Assembly (NCBI RefSeq): GCF_014805685.1
Contig: NC_060899.1
Location: 10,540,454 to 10,604,453 of the forward strand
DNA length: 64,000 bases
Direction: 5' to 3'
Source of the DNA: Silurus meridionalis
Lineage: Eukaryota; Chordata; Actinopteri; Siluriformes; Siluridae
Program-made: the position numbers and the translations under genes
Notes under the pieces: model-generated
Database searches by the model: none
Seen by the model: the letters and a program-made list of their open reading frames with translations, nothing else
What the model was told of the DNA's origin: nothing
Shown: one piece after another, positions 50,534-63,760 of the stretch
Layout of the letters: each line of letters begins with the position of its first letter
How positions within the stretch are numbered: the stretch's first letter is position 1

Positions 50534-50590
50534 ACACCTAGACACAGACACTCACAAACACACACACACAAACACACACACACACACACT
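50534..50590. repeat. Imperfect CA microsatellite
   Basis: CA units broken by GA and AA, 290 bp before the second coding exon. Confidence 0.8.
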
Positions 50591-50875
50591 GACTTACCAG
50601 AACAGCTGGCTTTCCAGAACAGGCCAACAGCTTTCATAATAAGGCATTAGCAATTTAGTAAGCTGTGAATTAGAATTTTAAGGCAAGCTGTAAACCTGTT
50701 TTCAATGGTAGGTATATGTGTATAGTCTAGATGATCCCTATGAGGCTAAATTACTCTTATCAGGAACTGCTTTGCTCACCTATTTTTTATTCTGTCTTTC
50801 ACATTAAACATTACCTTCCGAAAAGTTGTCATATAATCATTAACATTACTATTATACATCTTTATTTATTTACAG

Positions 50876-51058
50876 CCAGTGCCCATCGATGATTCCTTCT
50901 GTGGTCTGGACATTAACCAGCCTCTGGGTGGCTCTCAGCTGGTGACCGGACACACACTTTACACAGAAAGCAGAGACCGCATGACCTCAGTGACCTCCTA
51001 TGTGTACAACGGCTACTGCGTGGCCTTTGTTGGCACTAAGAGTGGACGTCTAAAAAAG
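50876..51058 (+). CDS. plxna2: Plexin-A2, second coding exon: C-terminal part of the sema domain
   Basis: This 183-bp, 61-codon exon continues the plexin-A2 reading frame as residues 402-462. It starts right after a pyrimidine-rich acceptor ending in TTTACAG (50869-50875) and ends at donor GTATGT (51059). Both junctions are phase 0, so skipping this exon would keep the frame. The protein starts [20 protein letters not shown] and later contains [20 protein letters not shown] and [10 protein letters not shown]. These are the last blades of the sema beta-propeller, which bind semaphorin and come before the PSI domain. Cys449 (in NGYCVAF) sits where I recall serine in human plexin-A2. The next exon should begin with an I/V-R-x-DGP-type sequence, and I did not find it before the window ends. 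Identification is by family blocks and by the exact join to the previous exon. Confidence 0.95.
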
Positions 51059-51699
51059 GTATGTTTGGTTGTGGTTTTGCATTGCAATGTATCCACCTTT
51101 TTTGTCACCCTGTCACTTTTAGTAATGACTAAGACAAGAGGCAATTCCTGTTTTTTGGACAAAAATGTAATTAAGTTATCTTTTAAGTATTTATTCTTAA
51201 ATTTATAATTCTTAAGCAATTAATTTTGTTAGCCATTAGGGCATGTATATTTTCGCATTTTATAGTGCAGATACAGGTGCCAGAAATGAATGCATAATGT
51301 TTTTCGAACTTTCCCAACCTTTTCCAACTCTGTGTAAATCCAGTTTTAAATTACTACTACATTCACAGGGCATTTATTTTTAACTAGCACCTGTTCACCT
51401 ATAGCTGAGTACAGGGGTTAGATATGGAATAATCCTGCAGTCTGCTGGGAATACCCTAAACCTGCTCTGGTCTACAGGTTATCTGTACTTCTATAAAGTT
51501 TTTAAAGGATGTCAGTGATTATAGCACATTTCTTGTGTAAGGAGCAGCCAAACTCTGCTACTAAGTTACTGAGCTTATGGAAGATGTTTCATGTCTTATA
51601 CTCAATGACAATACTGAACACAGCAATAAGATCCACGGTAGTTACACTGCATTAGCAAGGTCAACCCCAGGTAAAAATATTAAAGCAGACTGGTGCTTC

Positions 51700-52055
51700 A
51701 AGAAGTGCTTCAAATATAAATCACATCATGCCTAATTCTTTTCAACATCCGAAGATGTCCAGAAGTGTCATTAGCAAAGAACTGGTTGAAACCAGTAGGG
51801 ATCAGGTACACCCATTTCCTGTCCGAAAATGTCACATCAAATGACAAATGATCTTCATTAAAGAATTGCAGCCAAAAAGCCATACCCCCGACATAAAAAC
51901 TAAGCTAGGGAACACAACTATGCTCAGAAACATAGGAACTTGGGTTCGGAAAGATGGCAGCAGGAAATTTGGCAGCTTGTTTGCCAAAGAGCTGGAGAGT
52001 GGTAGAATAATGAATATCTGCATGCAACATTGAAGCATGGTGGAGGTTCCTCTTT
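51700..52055 (+). pseudogene. Tc1-like transposase fragment
   Basis: On the + strand, frames with several breaks read IAAKKPYPRHKN, then NYAQKHRNLG and, after a deletion, NNEYLHATLKHGGGSS. These match the central part of fish Tc1 transposases (AAKKPYLRHGNKAKRLNYARKHR ... CLQATVKHGGG in pieces, as I recall the family). The segment with the first catalytic Asp (WTDES) has been deleted. The end just past GGAGGTTCC (52040-52050) is abrupt. No terminal repeats are seen. Confidence 0.8.
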
Positions 52056-52319
52056 ACAATGACAATCTAATATTACAATTTAGTTTGAACCCTTTAGCAA
52101 CCCATTTACTTCATTTATTTTTGATTTTAGTTAAATTTTTAGTCTGCAAATTTGTTAGCAAGCTTTAAACCCAAAGAAAAAATTACATTGTGTGAGCTGC
52201 ACTTGTAGCTTCATTCATAGTGTATTATCCGACATGGATAGCCTAAAAATCTTTACAATCTGCTTGTACTTTCTAGTAAGCAATGATTTAAAGCCACTAC
52301 TGGTGTCACTCAGAAAACA

Positions 52320-52503
52320 ATAGGGTTCCTTTTTGGCTCAGGTTCTTCACTATGAGTCTTCCTTGTGTCACCGCGGGTCATTTTTCAATTGCCACTTTCA
52401 ACTCTGGCTTGCTCATTAGGAATCTAAATCTATATTTAGATTCCTATGAAGCTGCTTGATGACAATGTCTATTATTAAAATAAATAAATTGTTGTTGGAT
52501 TGA
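52320..52503 (+). repeat. Retroelement-tail-like dispersed repeat, copy 2
   Basis: It shares TTCTTCACTATGAGTCTTCC, CTCTGGCTTGCTCATTAGGA and GAAGCTGCTTGATGACAATG with the copy at 17257, in the same order and orientation, and is more diverged. Confidence 0.55.
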
Positions 52504-52953
52504 AAGTTTCAAGTGATGAAGTGGTATTCTGACAGGCTAGCTGCTTTATTCTTTATTAAATAAAAAACAGCTCATTGGCTTTGCATTGGCTACTGGAAAA
52601 ATGGACTGAGAGATGCCTGTGTCGCTGAATTGGCATCGTGGCAACATGGCCTTGCTTGATCTTTTAAAGCTTATTTTCCGGTTCACCCACACACACACAC
52701 GCACAACACACTTACATGCACACAGAAGTCATTTTCATCTCTAATTGAATCGGTGGTATAATCAGGAAGTGGCATCTGAGCATCTCATTCTGTGTAATCC
52801 CCTTGTTTGAGCAGGTTAATAATTCATACTAACATCCCGCCTCCCATCTATAGTGGAATTGAATTAGGCAAGCGGTGTATTGCTTTCCACAGTGGTGCTA
52901 CAGCCCATTTGCTTTGTTCTGATGCTCATACTTTAATCTCAAAGCACACATAT

Positions 52954-52955
<2 letters not shown>

Positions 52956-53006
<51 letters not shown>
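52956..53006. repeat. CA microsatellite
   Basis: Uninterrupted CA run. Confidence 0.93.
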
Positions 53007-53009
<3 letters not shown>

Positions 53010-53665
53010 GCAGCAGCTGGTCAGGTGTAGCCAAGCAGTCTAGGACAAACACACCAGCATTCCTCCAAAGCCCATATCTGTCACTAAGAAGGCTGTGGTG
53101 AAGGACTTCACCCGGATGTGTAGGGAGACATTGCATTATATTACGCTCCCTGAAGCCCCATGAGACTGTGATCACACAGCTGCTGGAGCGAAGGACAGTG
53201 TGTGTAGAAGAGGATGTGACTACTTTGTCAAGGTTTTTTTACTTCTCTTTGAGATGGGTTGTATGATTTCTGTGCAGATTTTGGACAGCGCATGTGGGCT
53301 CAGAGACCCCAGAAATGTTTCAAGCATTTGCTTGTGTCCTTTTGCAGTCTAGTGGTAACCTGTTTCCAAGTGGTGCAGCACTGACAATCTGCCTTTTGTA
53401 GCAGAACTTCCGAGTTGTGAGAGAAGGATATAGGTTTACACAATGTCATATTGGAGGTAGTGTGGTTTAGTAGAGAAAGGTGGGACCTTCTCTTTCCTTT
53501 TTATTTCAAGGCTGACACTGAAAAGAAAGAGCAAAATGGCATAGACAGAGAAGGCAGAAGACAGCTGAAATGTAAATTTAGCTTCTTTTTTTTAAAACTG
53601 GGCTTGCACTGCTGCTTTTAATTGGATTGGCTTCTTTCCCAAAGAGCAAACCCCCTCCTCTTCAT

Positions 53666-53782
<117 letters not shown>

Positions 53783-54616
53783 TGCACACACACGTGTCTA
53801 AAAGCTGCTTCATACTTCTACTCTGAAACGTACATATTTACGTATTTGCATCATGACAGAGAAAAAAGAAAGAGAAAGAAAGGCACTTTACAAACCCTGA
53901 TTGGTTGAGGCAGGAAATATATCCGGCTGTGTACCAAAAAATGATGTGATGGGAATTTATTACATTTTTTTCTGAGTTTTGAATAGAGATGCATTTACAT
54001 TTTCTCAAAAAAAAAAAAAAATATTAAGGTAAAAAAAAAAAATGTAAATAAATAAAGTGTAAACAAGGAAGAAATCCCATATCTCTTTCAGTACTTTCCC
54101 TGGCTGGAGATTCTGCATATACTAGGGACGAAATGCATAAAAAAATCTTTAATGTAATAGCCGGTAAAAGAATAAAACATTTAACAATATCAGTGTAGCT
54201 TTACACTCAGTTTTTTAGGGTGGTGTCTAGAAGAATAATAATATAATAGGTTTTAATCGTAATAACTAACATTTTTTATGATAAAACATTGCATTTGAAC
54301 AGCTATTATTTAAACAACTTTTTTTCATGTCAGTGGCATACAGTGATATCATCAAAAAATATTTGATGTGAGCTCATATTTACAGAAGACTATCTTACAG
54401 AAGGTTGAATAATTTGTTTGTATCATGAACATGTGCAAATAGAGAGTCATTGCGAGGCCAATCTAATGGCACTATTTTTGAATTTTTTTTTTATTATTAT
54501 TATTATTTATTTCAATAGATTTTTAATTCTAATTTAAAAAAAAAAATCAGAATTAGCTTGATTTATAATTTATTGTATGAGATATTTTTGTTTGTTTCTT
54601 TACATGTGCATAAAAA

Positions 54617-55072
54617 CACTATATAGACAAAAGTATTGGGACAACTGCCAACCATATGTGATTCTTCTCCAAACTGTTACCACTACAATTGGCCCACAAT
54701 TGCATAGGTTGTCTTTGTATGTAAAAGTATTACATTTTCCCTTCACTTCAACTCCAATCTGTTTTGCAGCATGTCAATGCCCCTGTTTACACTCAAGCTC
54801 CATGAAGATATGGTTTACTTAGGTTGGAGTGGAAGATCTTGAGTGGCCCGCTATTAAACCTGCACTGACCTAAAATGCATTGAAAACATTTGGGATAAAT
54901 TTGAACACTGCAGTCACCCTACAATTATTACCTGATTTTACTAACTAACTAGTGGAAAATCTGTGTGGAGATTATTATAACAGCAAATAGAGAGTAAAAG
55001 TGGAATGGGATATTTCAAAAAGCACATTTAAATCTTATGGCCAGTTGTACACAAACTTTTGTCTTCATCGTG
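54617..55072 (+). mobile_element. Tc1/mariner-type MITE, copy 2
   Basis: It begins CACTATATAGACAAAAGTAT and ends ACTTTTGTCTTCATCGTG followed by TA (55073-55074). These are decayed inverted ends of the same family as 49894-50256. Interior matches include AACTGTTACCACTACA, AGCTCCATGAAGATATGG and GAAGATCTTGAGTGGCCCG. It is 456 bp and has no open transposase frame. Confidence 0.75.
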
Positions 55073-58000
55073 TATGTGATTGAAAAAAACTTTTATTAAG
55101 TTTTTATTATCTTTCTAATTTATTACTGTAACTTAATGCAATGCTTACATTTATATTTAAACCTAACCTTTATACCAGCACCTAAAAAAGGAAATGCTCT
55201 GGCTTCTCTCCCTGGTCTAATTAGTCAGATATTCCTATCATTGTGCTGTGTTTTCAGTCCCCACAAAGATATAAAAACATGCGCAGAATGTACACATAAA
55301 CACTCAAACACTTGTGTCTCGCTGTTAAAAGCTAACACACATGCACACCCACACACACTTCTTCCCTACTTCCTCATTCATTCCACATACTCTCATTCTC
55401 TCTTCTGTTACGGCTGCGATTCTTCAGGCATTGCTAGAGCATGTAGTAAGAATGGGGTGAAGCTCTACTTATAATGGACAGGTTTTATATGAAAACTGAC
55501 CCGAGCGAGGCTGATGGGGTAGCTAGAGAGGGGAGAAACAATAGCCGGAATTAGTACGATTGGTACTAACGTGCAAATCATGAGTATAAAGATAAATATA
55601 TGGCAGGTATTATGCATAAAAATAATGCAGGTTGATATTGTCTGGTTTTCGCATGACAGAATATACATGTAAAGAAATAGTTGCTGTAAAAAAAAAAAAA
55701 GATAGTGGACATATACTGGTCTTTAACTGTGGGAGAAATCAACTGATTTTATTCTGTTGCTTCAACAGAAAATGTGATTGAAAAGAAGCTGATCTGAAGC
55801 TGGCCTGCTTTATCTGTCTTCTGACAGAGGCTTTGGTTGTATATTTCAGATGGATAGAATAATAGAGGAACACAAACAGTGTTATTTTAGCAGGATCATT
55901 CGCAAGGTGACATGACTATGCTATACAAAAAAAAAAAACGTTTTTTTTTTAGACTTGCATGAGTCTTTAATTGATATTAACCTCGGACAGATACAATGAG
56001 GATGTACATTACGTCTGCAAAAAAAGAGAGAGCAGATTGATATACAATCTATTAGCTAGTGGTCATGTACTGTAATTGAGATAATAAATAAGATATTGCA
56101 TTCAGCTTTTAAAATTGTGACAGTGCCATTTAATTAAGGTAACAATAGATAAATTAAGGTTTCAGTTTGTGATATTGTGGTCCTGCGTCCTCAATAGTGA
56201 CTCAAAGGGACACATATGTCTATGACATGTATGCCAGAAATGGTTCATAGTCGAAATAAGAAATCAGGCAAGGTTTGGCAATTTTTTTTTCTTTTTAGTA
56301 GCCTTTTTGACATATTGGTGTATTTACTTGTTTATTTCTTTTTCTTTTTTAATTAAATATGAACCTTACCACTCTGCTGCAGGAACACTCAAAGGTATAA
56401 AAAACCTTGGAGGTAGACTTGCCAGCACTGTCAGCATGTCTTAAATGAAATGAAACTGAGCAACATGATATTTGTTTGTCTCGCGAGCTTTATATCTGAG
56501 CACTCGCACATGCCCACATGAAAGTAAAAAACCTCCCGCCTGCTTGACTTTTTAGTGCCGTACTGCAGAATCTCAATCCCGATGCGATGCACACCTTTAA
56601 CTCAACTAGATGTGAGCTTGGCTGGCATGGTTTAAATAGAAGGGAAAAAACTCTTTAAACCATGTTTATTTGTAGCCATTTAGAGATAATTTCTCCTGTT
56701 CATTTTAAAATCTATGTTTATTTTTGATTACTAGTGTTCTGAGCCCCATTTGAAAGATTTGTGGCCATAACCATTCTCATGTGGAAATTCCATTCAAATA
56801 GCTTCTGTACTTTTGGCACCAGTCAGCTCAGTTTAGAAGTGACTAATGAGGAGCCTTTAACATTGTCTCTTTCTCGTATAGTTAGGGTGGACTTACAATA
56901 CACAGGGAGCATAATCAGACCTTGTGTACTTGCAGGCTCCTAATTAATTTCTTTCATGTTGCTCCAGTACATAATCTGTGTTTTGTTTGCTCGGAGCATC
57001 AGCAGGGCTTGAAACCCCGTTCAGGTGTGTCCCTCCTGGCAAATGCCTAAGGCATTAATTGGACTCAATCTCCCATTGAACTGGTCAAGTAAGCATCTGG
57101 GCTATGGTCCCAGTTTCCTCTCGACTGAGTTGAGCTGTTTGACCCAGTGCAAGAGATTAAACCGAGGACGCAGCGGCATGCTCTGCCCGACCATACCACA
57201 TGAAAGGCCTGCTGGTTTGAAGAGCGACATCGGCAGCTGCTCCCTGTGTTTTATTTCCATCGTCCTTCTCACAGATGCATTTTGATTCTGTGACTGTCAT
57301 GCTCAGAGTGCACTTTTGCCCTCCCAGATGTGACTGTGCCACTTGGCCTCCTGTGTTTGTTCGGCTCAGATGGACAGACATCCTTATCATGTCTCACCTT
57401 GTTTACATCTACTGAAGTCCATCTGGCGCTTGTTTGTAAGCCTTTGTTGAGCTGATTTGTCCTGCCTAACCTTACACTGAGTGTGCTGTGACTCTGTGCT
57501 GTGACACTCTAATGAGCATCAGCTAGAGGTGTAGAGCTTTGTCTAAGAGCAGGAAAAGACAAATGAAACAGAGTAAGAAATGAAAAAGACAAGGTTGGAC
57601 AGAGCAGATGAATGAAGGAGGAACAATGTTTTACAGTGTGTATCTGCGCACCAGAAATAGCTGTCCAAACTAACATGGAGATGAGTATCCCTAGCAAAAT
57701 TGAACACTTGTTGGAATGGTTGAATGCCATTCCATTCGCCCCAAAGGAGTTCATCACTGAAGATGCAGCAAGACAATCAGTTTTCCTACCCAAAAGAATG
57801 CATGTATATATACACAAATAAAAACACATTGGCACAGTTATGTGCTGATTTTCAGATTATACCATTCCTATTTATAGTTTTCCTTCCTCATGTGTAGCGT
57901 TTTTTCTTCTGATGCGTGGGAATGATTCTTCGCCGAGGAACCTTTTACAGTCAATCAGTCAGCAGAGAAAATGCTTGCAGGGCCTTGCCCTCTACGAAAA

Positions 58001-59631
58001 ACTCGCCTGATATTTCTGTGCTAATTTATTTTTTCAGTCAGGGTCATTCACTGCAGTGCTATTCTTGTGGCATTTTTACCATATTATATTGGTCCTCTTT
58101 AGCTCTGTAGATGCTATAAGGTTATATAAAAAACCTTCTTTCTATTCCTACCTTGTCAGATAATTGTCCATGATATCTAGTATTCTAAATACCACAGCCT
58201 CGGATGTGGAGGGATGAAACGTTGCGGCTTGTTAAATGGCATCGGCATCCAGCTAAATGTTAAGCTCCTGGTTAAGGCATTATTGGAAAGACGATGATGA
58301 TGCTTTGGAGCCCACTTTATTTAAATGGATTGTTCACTGTTTTTTTGAAATACAATTAATAATGTCTCGGTCTCCCGTTTTCTTCTGCCTGCCTGAGATA
58401 ACTGCTTTAATACGTTGTAAGGTACATTGGCCAGCTTTAAAGATTTAGTTTTTGTAGATATAAGATATACAGTTTGGCTAGAGCTTTGTTGTTGGGGTAA
58501 GTTATTACAGTAGCAATGATCATCTATAATGAGTTCAGCTTCCTCTAAAAGACTGCCTTTGCCAACTTTCAACACAATTGCAAACAATCTTCGTAATCAT
58601 GTTACTGTATACCGGGCAATTCCACTTCAATTTGCCTCCTGGCAATAATGAGAGCCTCTGATTGGGCCAAGAAATTGGCAAGCTGCAATGTACCTTTGGA
58701 AAGGGATTAATTTTAAAGGAAAACGAGAACTCACTGACTTAGAATGGCACAAAAAACCTATTCATCTTAGACTAGAAAGGAGCAATAAAGTCATAACAAT
58801 GAATGGCTTTGGAACGTGAAATCTGCTACTGTTTCGGCTTTATGTCCACAAGGTTGCCTCAAGAGTGCTAAAAGAACCGAGATAGAAAGCTGTCTGCTTT
58901 TATTTGATTCATATAACTACTGTAAATATAATAATAGGTGTAAAATGCTCACTACTTAGTTCTGGCAGACAGTAATGAGTAATGGCATTATAATGACTTT
59001 GACACTGTCTCTCAGAGATGAACTGTGCCCTTGTTGTTGCGCAGCCCTGCATTTGTGTTGTGTTGTGGTGTTTATGATCGAGTTGGCTTCCGAGTGCACT
59101 TTCATTGCACGATTATTTTGACTGCATGTTTTTAGACAGCGTTGGCCTTGGTGTGACCTTAGATTGTCTCGTGATTATCCAGCATTTATCCTTGTGAACA
59201 GAGGAAACAGTAGCAGTTGACATGGAGCTTGGCACTGCAGGTATGAGTTTTGATGGCGATTCAGATCTGAGTGAATCCAGCCTGCCTGGGCTCCGGCCCA
59301 GAGTTTTCTGAAAGGCTAAGTCAAAGAGCTGGACAACCCCCTGCCGTTGCATTCATCCTTCAAAAACACATGCGCATACAAATGAATACACACATATACA
59401 CGCACACATTTGCCCTTGAACCCTGGTCACTTATCTCCTTTGCTGGATCTTGATTCTCCCACTTACAATGATCTCATAACCGATAATCAGTTTCTTTGAT
59501 AATCTCCCTCTTTCTCTTTTTCTCTCTCTTCACGTTCTTTTTTGTCTCTCTTATTGTCTCTCCCTCTTTCTATTACAGCTCTGGTTTTGTCATGACAGAT
59601 GATTCTGTTTTCCAGGCTCTTCCAAATTCAA

Positions 59632-59793
<162 letters not shown>

Positions 59794-61702
59794 ATACTCA
59801 ATGCATTCTGATTGGTGTCATTGATTTGTCATTCTTAGTGGGCCATATTTGATTTTGGATTTTGTGTCGTTGCTGCCTAGATTTTGCAAACTGGAAACCA
59901 CACTCTCCAGACCACACATCACATAACTAGCTGGCTGCTTACATGCAGATCGCTTTTACATCTCTTCTCCCCTGAAGTGTTGATTAGCCAGGCATTTGTG
60001 TACTAATGCCTTGGTCTCTTCAGGACTATTTGACACTCATGTACCACCATGCAAATGATGTGCGTATTCATACCAATGCTCATTATTAATCCGCTGCCAA
60101 TAAACTTCCTTCCCTTGACTTATTATTTCCTATCTCTCCTGCTGAGGATCCTCATCTCGACAAATGACCCCACTGACTGGCAGTGTTAATCACTCTTCAC
60201 ATCAGGAAATGAATAAATGAACCTCTCCATGATTAGCATCAGTTATGGTTTGAGTGTCTGTGGGCACTCGTGCTGTAATATTGTCCCCTCAGTTGAAAGA
60301 GAAATGCAGTGGATAATGATGGGGGGTTGCCATGTCTCAATATAATCTGCTTTAGCAAAGCTGAGTGAGCACTCATTTTGAAATCGAGTTGAAATGCTTT
60401 TTGAGCAAATTGAACTCCTTTCCCCAATAAACTGGACTAAGTAAATTCCCTGTTGATTTATAATAATGATGTGTCATGGTTTTGTGGTGAATTTGGTTGA
60501 TGTTTCTGAAGAAAAAATTACTTCAAAACAAAAGCATATCAAGTATGACCCCACTTCAATATGTTTCACAAGGTTTTAGTTTATTTTGTGCAGTCTGGTC
60601 AAAATCAGAGGCACAGATGTCCACTGGTCTTCCCTACTGTATCAGTAGAAAAGGCATTACTGAGTGGTCTCATTACTAATGCATGCACTACCTTGTATTT
60701 AATTTTGTGGAGTTGGAAAGTCAAAGTTCATGTTTCAAGTTAGAAAGTTGTAGCAGTTGGCTGACCATCAGCTTATAAATATTCAAAGAAGCTTTCAGCC
60801 AGCATTTGCACTACATGGGGTGGCTTAGAAACGCGAAACCCATAAAACTCCTTATCTGTTGCATTTGCTCACATTTTCTGTTTCTATGGAAGCAGTAGAC
60901 CTTAGACAATTTTTTACATTAATTTTTTGGTTCTAAATATCCATGGGCTAAACTGAATGAGAAAAGGAGGAAGAGAGAGGGATGGAGTAAGAGAATACAA
61001 CATTACATTCGTTTGGCAGAGAATCTAAATATAGATTTTTACCATCCATCAGAGTGAGCTGCTGGCCCACTGCCAGACTGTATTGATTTACTTTACAAAG
61101 TACTCGAATGGGCTGGATATCTGTGATTGCTCATTTCATTACTGTAGTCTTTCAGAGTGGTAGAAAATTAGATAAAAGCAAGGCTAGATGGGATAACCTA
61201 AATCGTACTGTATATACATGTCTGACTGGGAAAAGTGCTCCCTAAACCAATTTTGCTCTGCTTATTTCAAGCTAAAATTACACACTTTGTCATCCCACAT
61301 CCCCCACACCCTTTTTTTATGATATACTGTATATATACATATATATATATATATATAATATTATCAATACAGGATATAAAGAAGGATTAAAGCTAAGAAA
61401 TACCAGGAGATAATATATAATATCTTTAAAAGCATTTAAAAGGTTTTCGAATTTTTGCAGGGAACTTCACGCATAATCATAATCATAATGAAAAAAAAAA
61501 GATCATATTCAAAAATCATAAATACTGTCCTGTGCTCATCCCAGCATCTTTATTTACAATCTGCTTATACTATGCATTGTGTACAAAACAGTGTGCTAGA
61601 AAAAGTGTCCTGGGTAAGTATTTGGTAATTTTACCGAGTTTAAAATAGTTTATAACCCCATTATCCAGTGTCATTCTGAAGAGGATGAGTTTTCTGTGTC
61701 TG

Positions 61703-61815
61703 TTTCTGTGTCTGGTTCATGTTGAGGTTTCCTCTTGTTATTTGAAGGAGTTGTCTTTGGCTTTCTCATTTTATCTTTACATGCATCCATAAAGTTGTAA
61801 GCTGATGTAAAGATG
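61703..61815 (+). repeat. Retroelement-tail-like dispersed repeat, partial copy
   Basis: CTGGTTCATGTTGAGGTTTC and GGAGTTGTCTTTGGC match the 5' part of the repeat seen at 17257, followed by a degraded AAAGTTGTAAGCTGATG piece. Confidence 0.45.
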
Positions 61816-63329
61816 TAAGCTGAGCTCAAAAATGATGTCAATTTTTGAGTGTGTTATATAATAATAAAAATGGATAGGTATGAACTGATTAAGCTTTAAC
61901 ATCCACTGTCTCATCACTTTGCAAACACATATAGCAGTCTTCTACAGGAGAATTCCTACAAGGAAAAATACATTATGCTCATATACATTATGCTCTTTAA
62001 TATGAAATACAGAAGAAAATGTAGAGGGTAAAATATGTGTTGACCCTTGCTTGCTGAATCGTGTGTGTACGTGTGCATCTATTTTTACATTCAGGTTATA
62101 AGGTCTCATTTCAAGAACTGCTACTTACTGAAACAACCTATGTGTCTAAATTAACTTTAGATATTTTAATGTGCATATGTGTTTCTTGCTGATTTGTATG
62201 CCACAAAGATGACAGGTCACATTGTACCTGCCTCAGCATTAATGAATTTCCTGTCTTTCTCTTGTTGCTGTCTGATTTTTTTTTCTTTCCTTTTTTCTGT
62301 CAGCCTTAGAAGAGCAAGATAAGGGTGTAAAGCTAAAATCCATCAGCCCTAACAAGTTCTGACTTCCATCTAATAGCATGTGATAATGTTTCAAACGACA
62401 GGTAATAACATCTCCCTCAGAAAGTCATTTGCAAGCCATCGCCTCTCTGTACTACACCTTGGCAGGAAGCAGAGATACAGGCCTCATTCTTATCCATTGG
62501 CTGACTTCGCCATGATGCCACACTCAGATGTGCCTAATGGGCACTGACAGCTTCCACTCCCCCATGCATCTCAATGCTTTTGATTCAGAGCAATCTTGAA
62601 ACAACCCTGATGGGGAGGTTCCTACTGTATTTGAATAGCATTCAGATTCATTCTGGGTCTCCATCATTGGGCAGCATATAAATTATTTTCCTAAACATAT
62701 TTGTAATTTTCCTTGTTACTACTTCCTCCTCTGTTGCCTTTGTAGTGCATTTCATATGCCACTTTCAAAAGCCTTAGGTAGGTGTGAAAGTGACAAGCTG
62801 GTCATGTGCGTAGGTAAGGACCTGGAAACCTTCTGCCATATTTGGAGGGTTAGAGATGGATTTCCCCCCTCGCTCTCATTCCGAATCCCATCAGCGTCGC
62901 TCTTGCTATGTGGTTGGCTGGCTTTGAGCTCTTTCATTATGTGGTGCCTGGTAGTTGCTTCAGAGGGCAATAGAAGTGCTGGAACAAAGAGCAAGGTCAG
63001 GTCCTTGCAATGCCATTACACAATCTGAAAGTGGGAAAGAGAGGGGAAACTAGCTTAGGGACGTGACTGTGTAAGCCCTAGGTGGATCAGACTTGTGTGT
63101 GATGAAATTGATGGGGGCAGAACATGGCAAATATGCTCGCCGAATGCCGTGGAACTCATCTGGTCTAAAACGTTTACAGCGGTTGTCTGTAAATCCTAAA
63201 TGACTCAGAGTGCAATGAAATCACAACAGCTTCTAGGGAACAAAGTGTGGAATTAAATGACAGCAGAATTTCTTATATGCAAAATATATAAAATAATCGT
63301 TTCTTTTTGTTAGATGCTATTGCATGGCT

Positions 63330-63760
63330 TACTGGAAATAGGACCACAAGATCTTTCACTCCAACCCATGTAAACCATATTTTCATGGACATGGCTTTGT
63401 GCACAGGGGGCAGAGTCATGCAGGCACAGGTTTGATTTTTTTTTATGAAAAAATTTAATGCCACTACATCCAAAGATAATCTATACAATAATGCATCTCC
63501 AACTTTGTGGTAACAGTTTGAAGTGAACCATGTACAGCTGAAAAAAGAAGGTGGTAGCTCAGGGGTTAAGGCATTGCACTTTAAATCAGAAGGCCATAAG
63601 TTCAAGTCCCAGCACCACCAAGCTACCACTTCTAGGCCTTTGAGCAAGGCCCATAAGCCTCACCTGTTTAGTTCTAAGTCACTCTGGAGAAGGGCATCTT
63701 CTGAATGGCATCAATGGAAAAGTTGGAAAAGGTGTTCCAATACTTTTGGCCATATAATAT
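63330..63760 (-). mobile_element. Tc1/mariner-type MITE, copy 3, split by a SINE
   Basis: Minus-strand copy of the same family. 63330-63526 carries AGATCTTTCACTCCAACC, AACCATATTTTCATGGAC and CTTTGTGGTAACAGTTTG. The terminal part CCAATACTTTTGGCCATATA resumes at 63737-63756. The 63545-63720 segment between them is a SINE that interrupts the element. The left (internal) end is truncated. Confidence 0.7.
63551..63715 (+). mobile_element. tRNA-derived SINE
   Basis: It starts with GTGGTAGCTCAGGGGTTAAG, containing a tRNA-like A box (TAGCTCAGGGG, 63555-63565). A B-box-like AGTTCAAGTCC follows at 63599-63609, the two parts of an internal RNA polymerase III promoter. The downstream CTTTGAGCAAGGCCCATAAG block is shared with the copies at 18834 and 22863. 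The tail is short and the element sits inside a MITE. AAAAA-rich flanks on both sides could be a decayed target duplication. Confidence 0.75.

Larger units (their letters stand above)
43845..50875 (+). other. plxna2: plxna2 intron 2 (7.0 kb)
   Basis: It is bounded by donor GTAAGG at 43845 and the TTTACAG acceptor ending at 50875, both joining in phase 0. It contains GA microsatellites (44356-44402, 45314-45352), a hAT element (46143-46958), a long AT tract (48898-48972), a TC tract (49622-49733) and a Tc1-type MITE (49894-50256). I see no additional exon. Confidence 0.9.

Noticed and set aside
42642..51058. Identity as plexin-A1, A3 or A4 instead of A2
   Set aside because: Blocks such as [34 protein letters not shown] and [15 protein letters not shown] fit my memory of A2 best; a direct alignment would settle it.
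63551..63620. tRNA gene suggested by A and B boxes
   Set aside because: No foldable acceptor stem or 3' end; it is the tRNA-like head of a SINE with other copies in the window.
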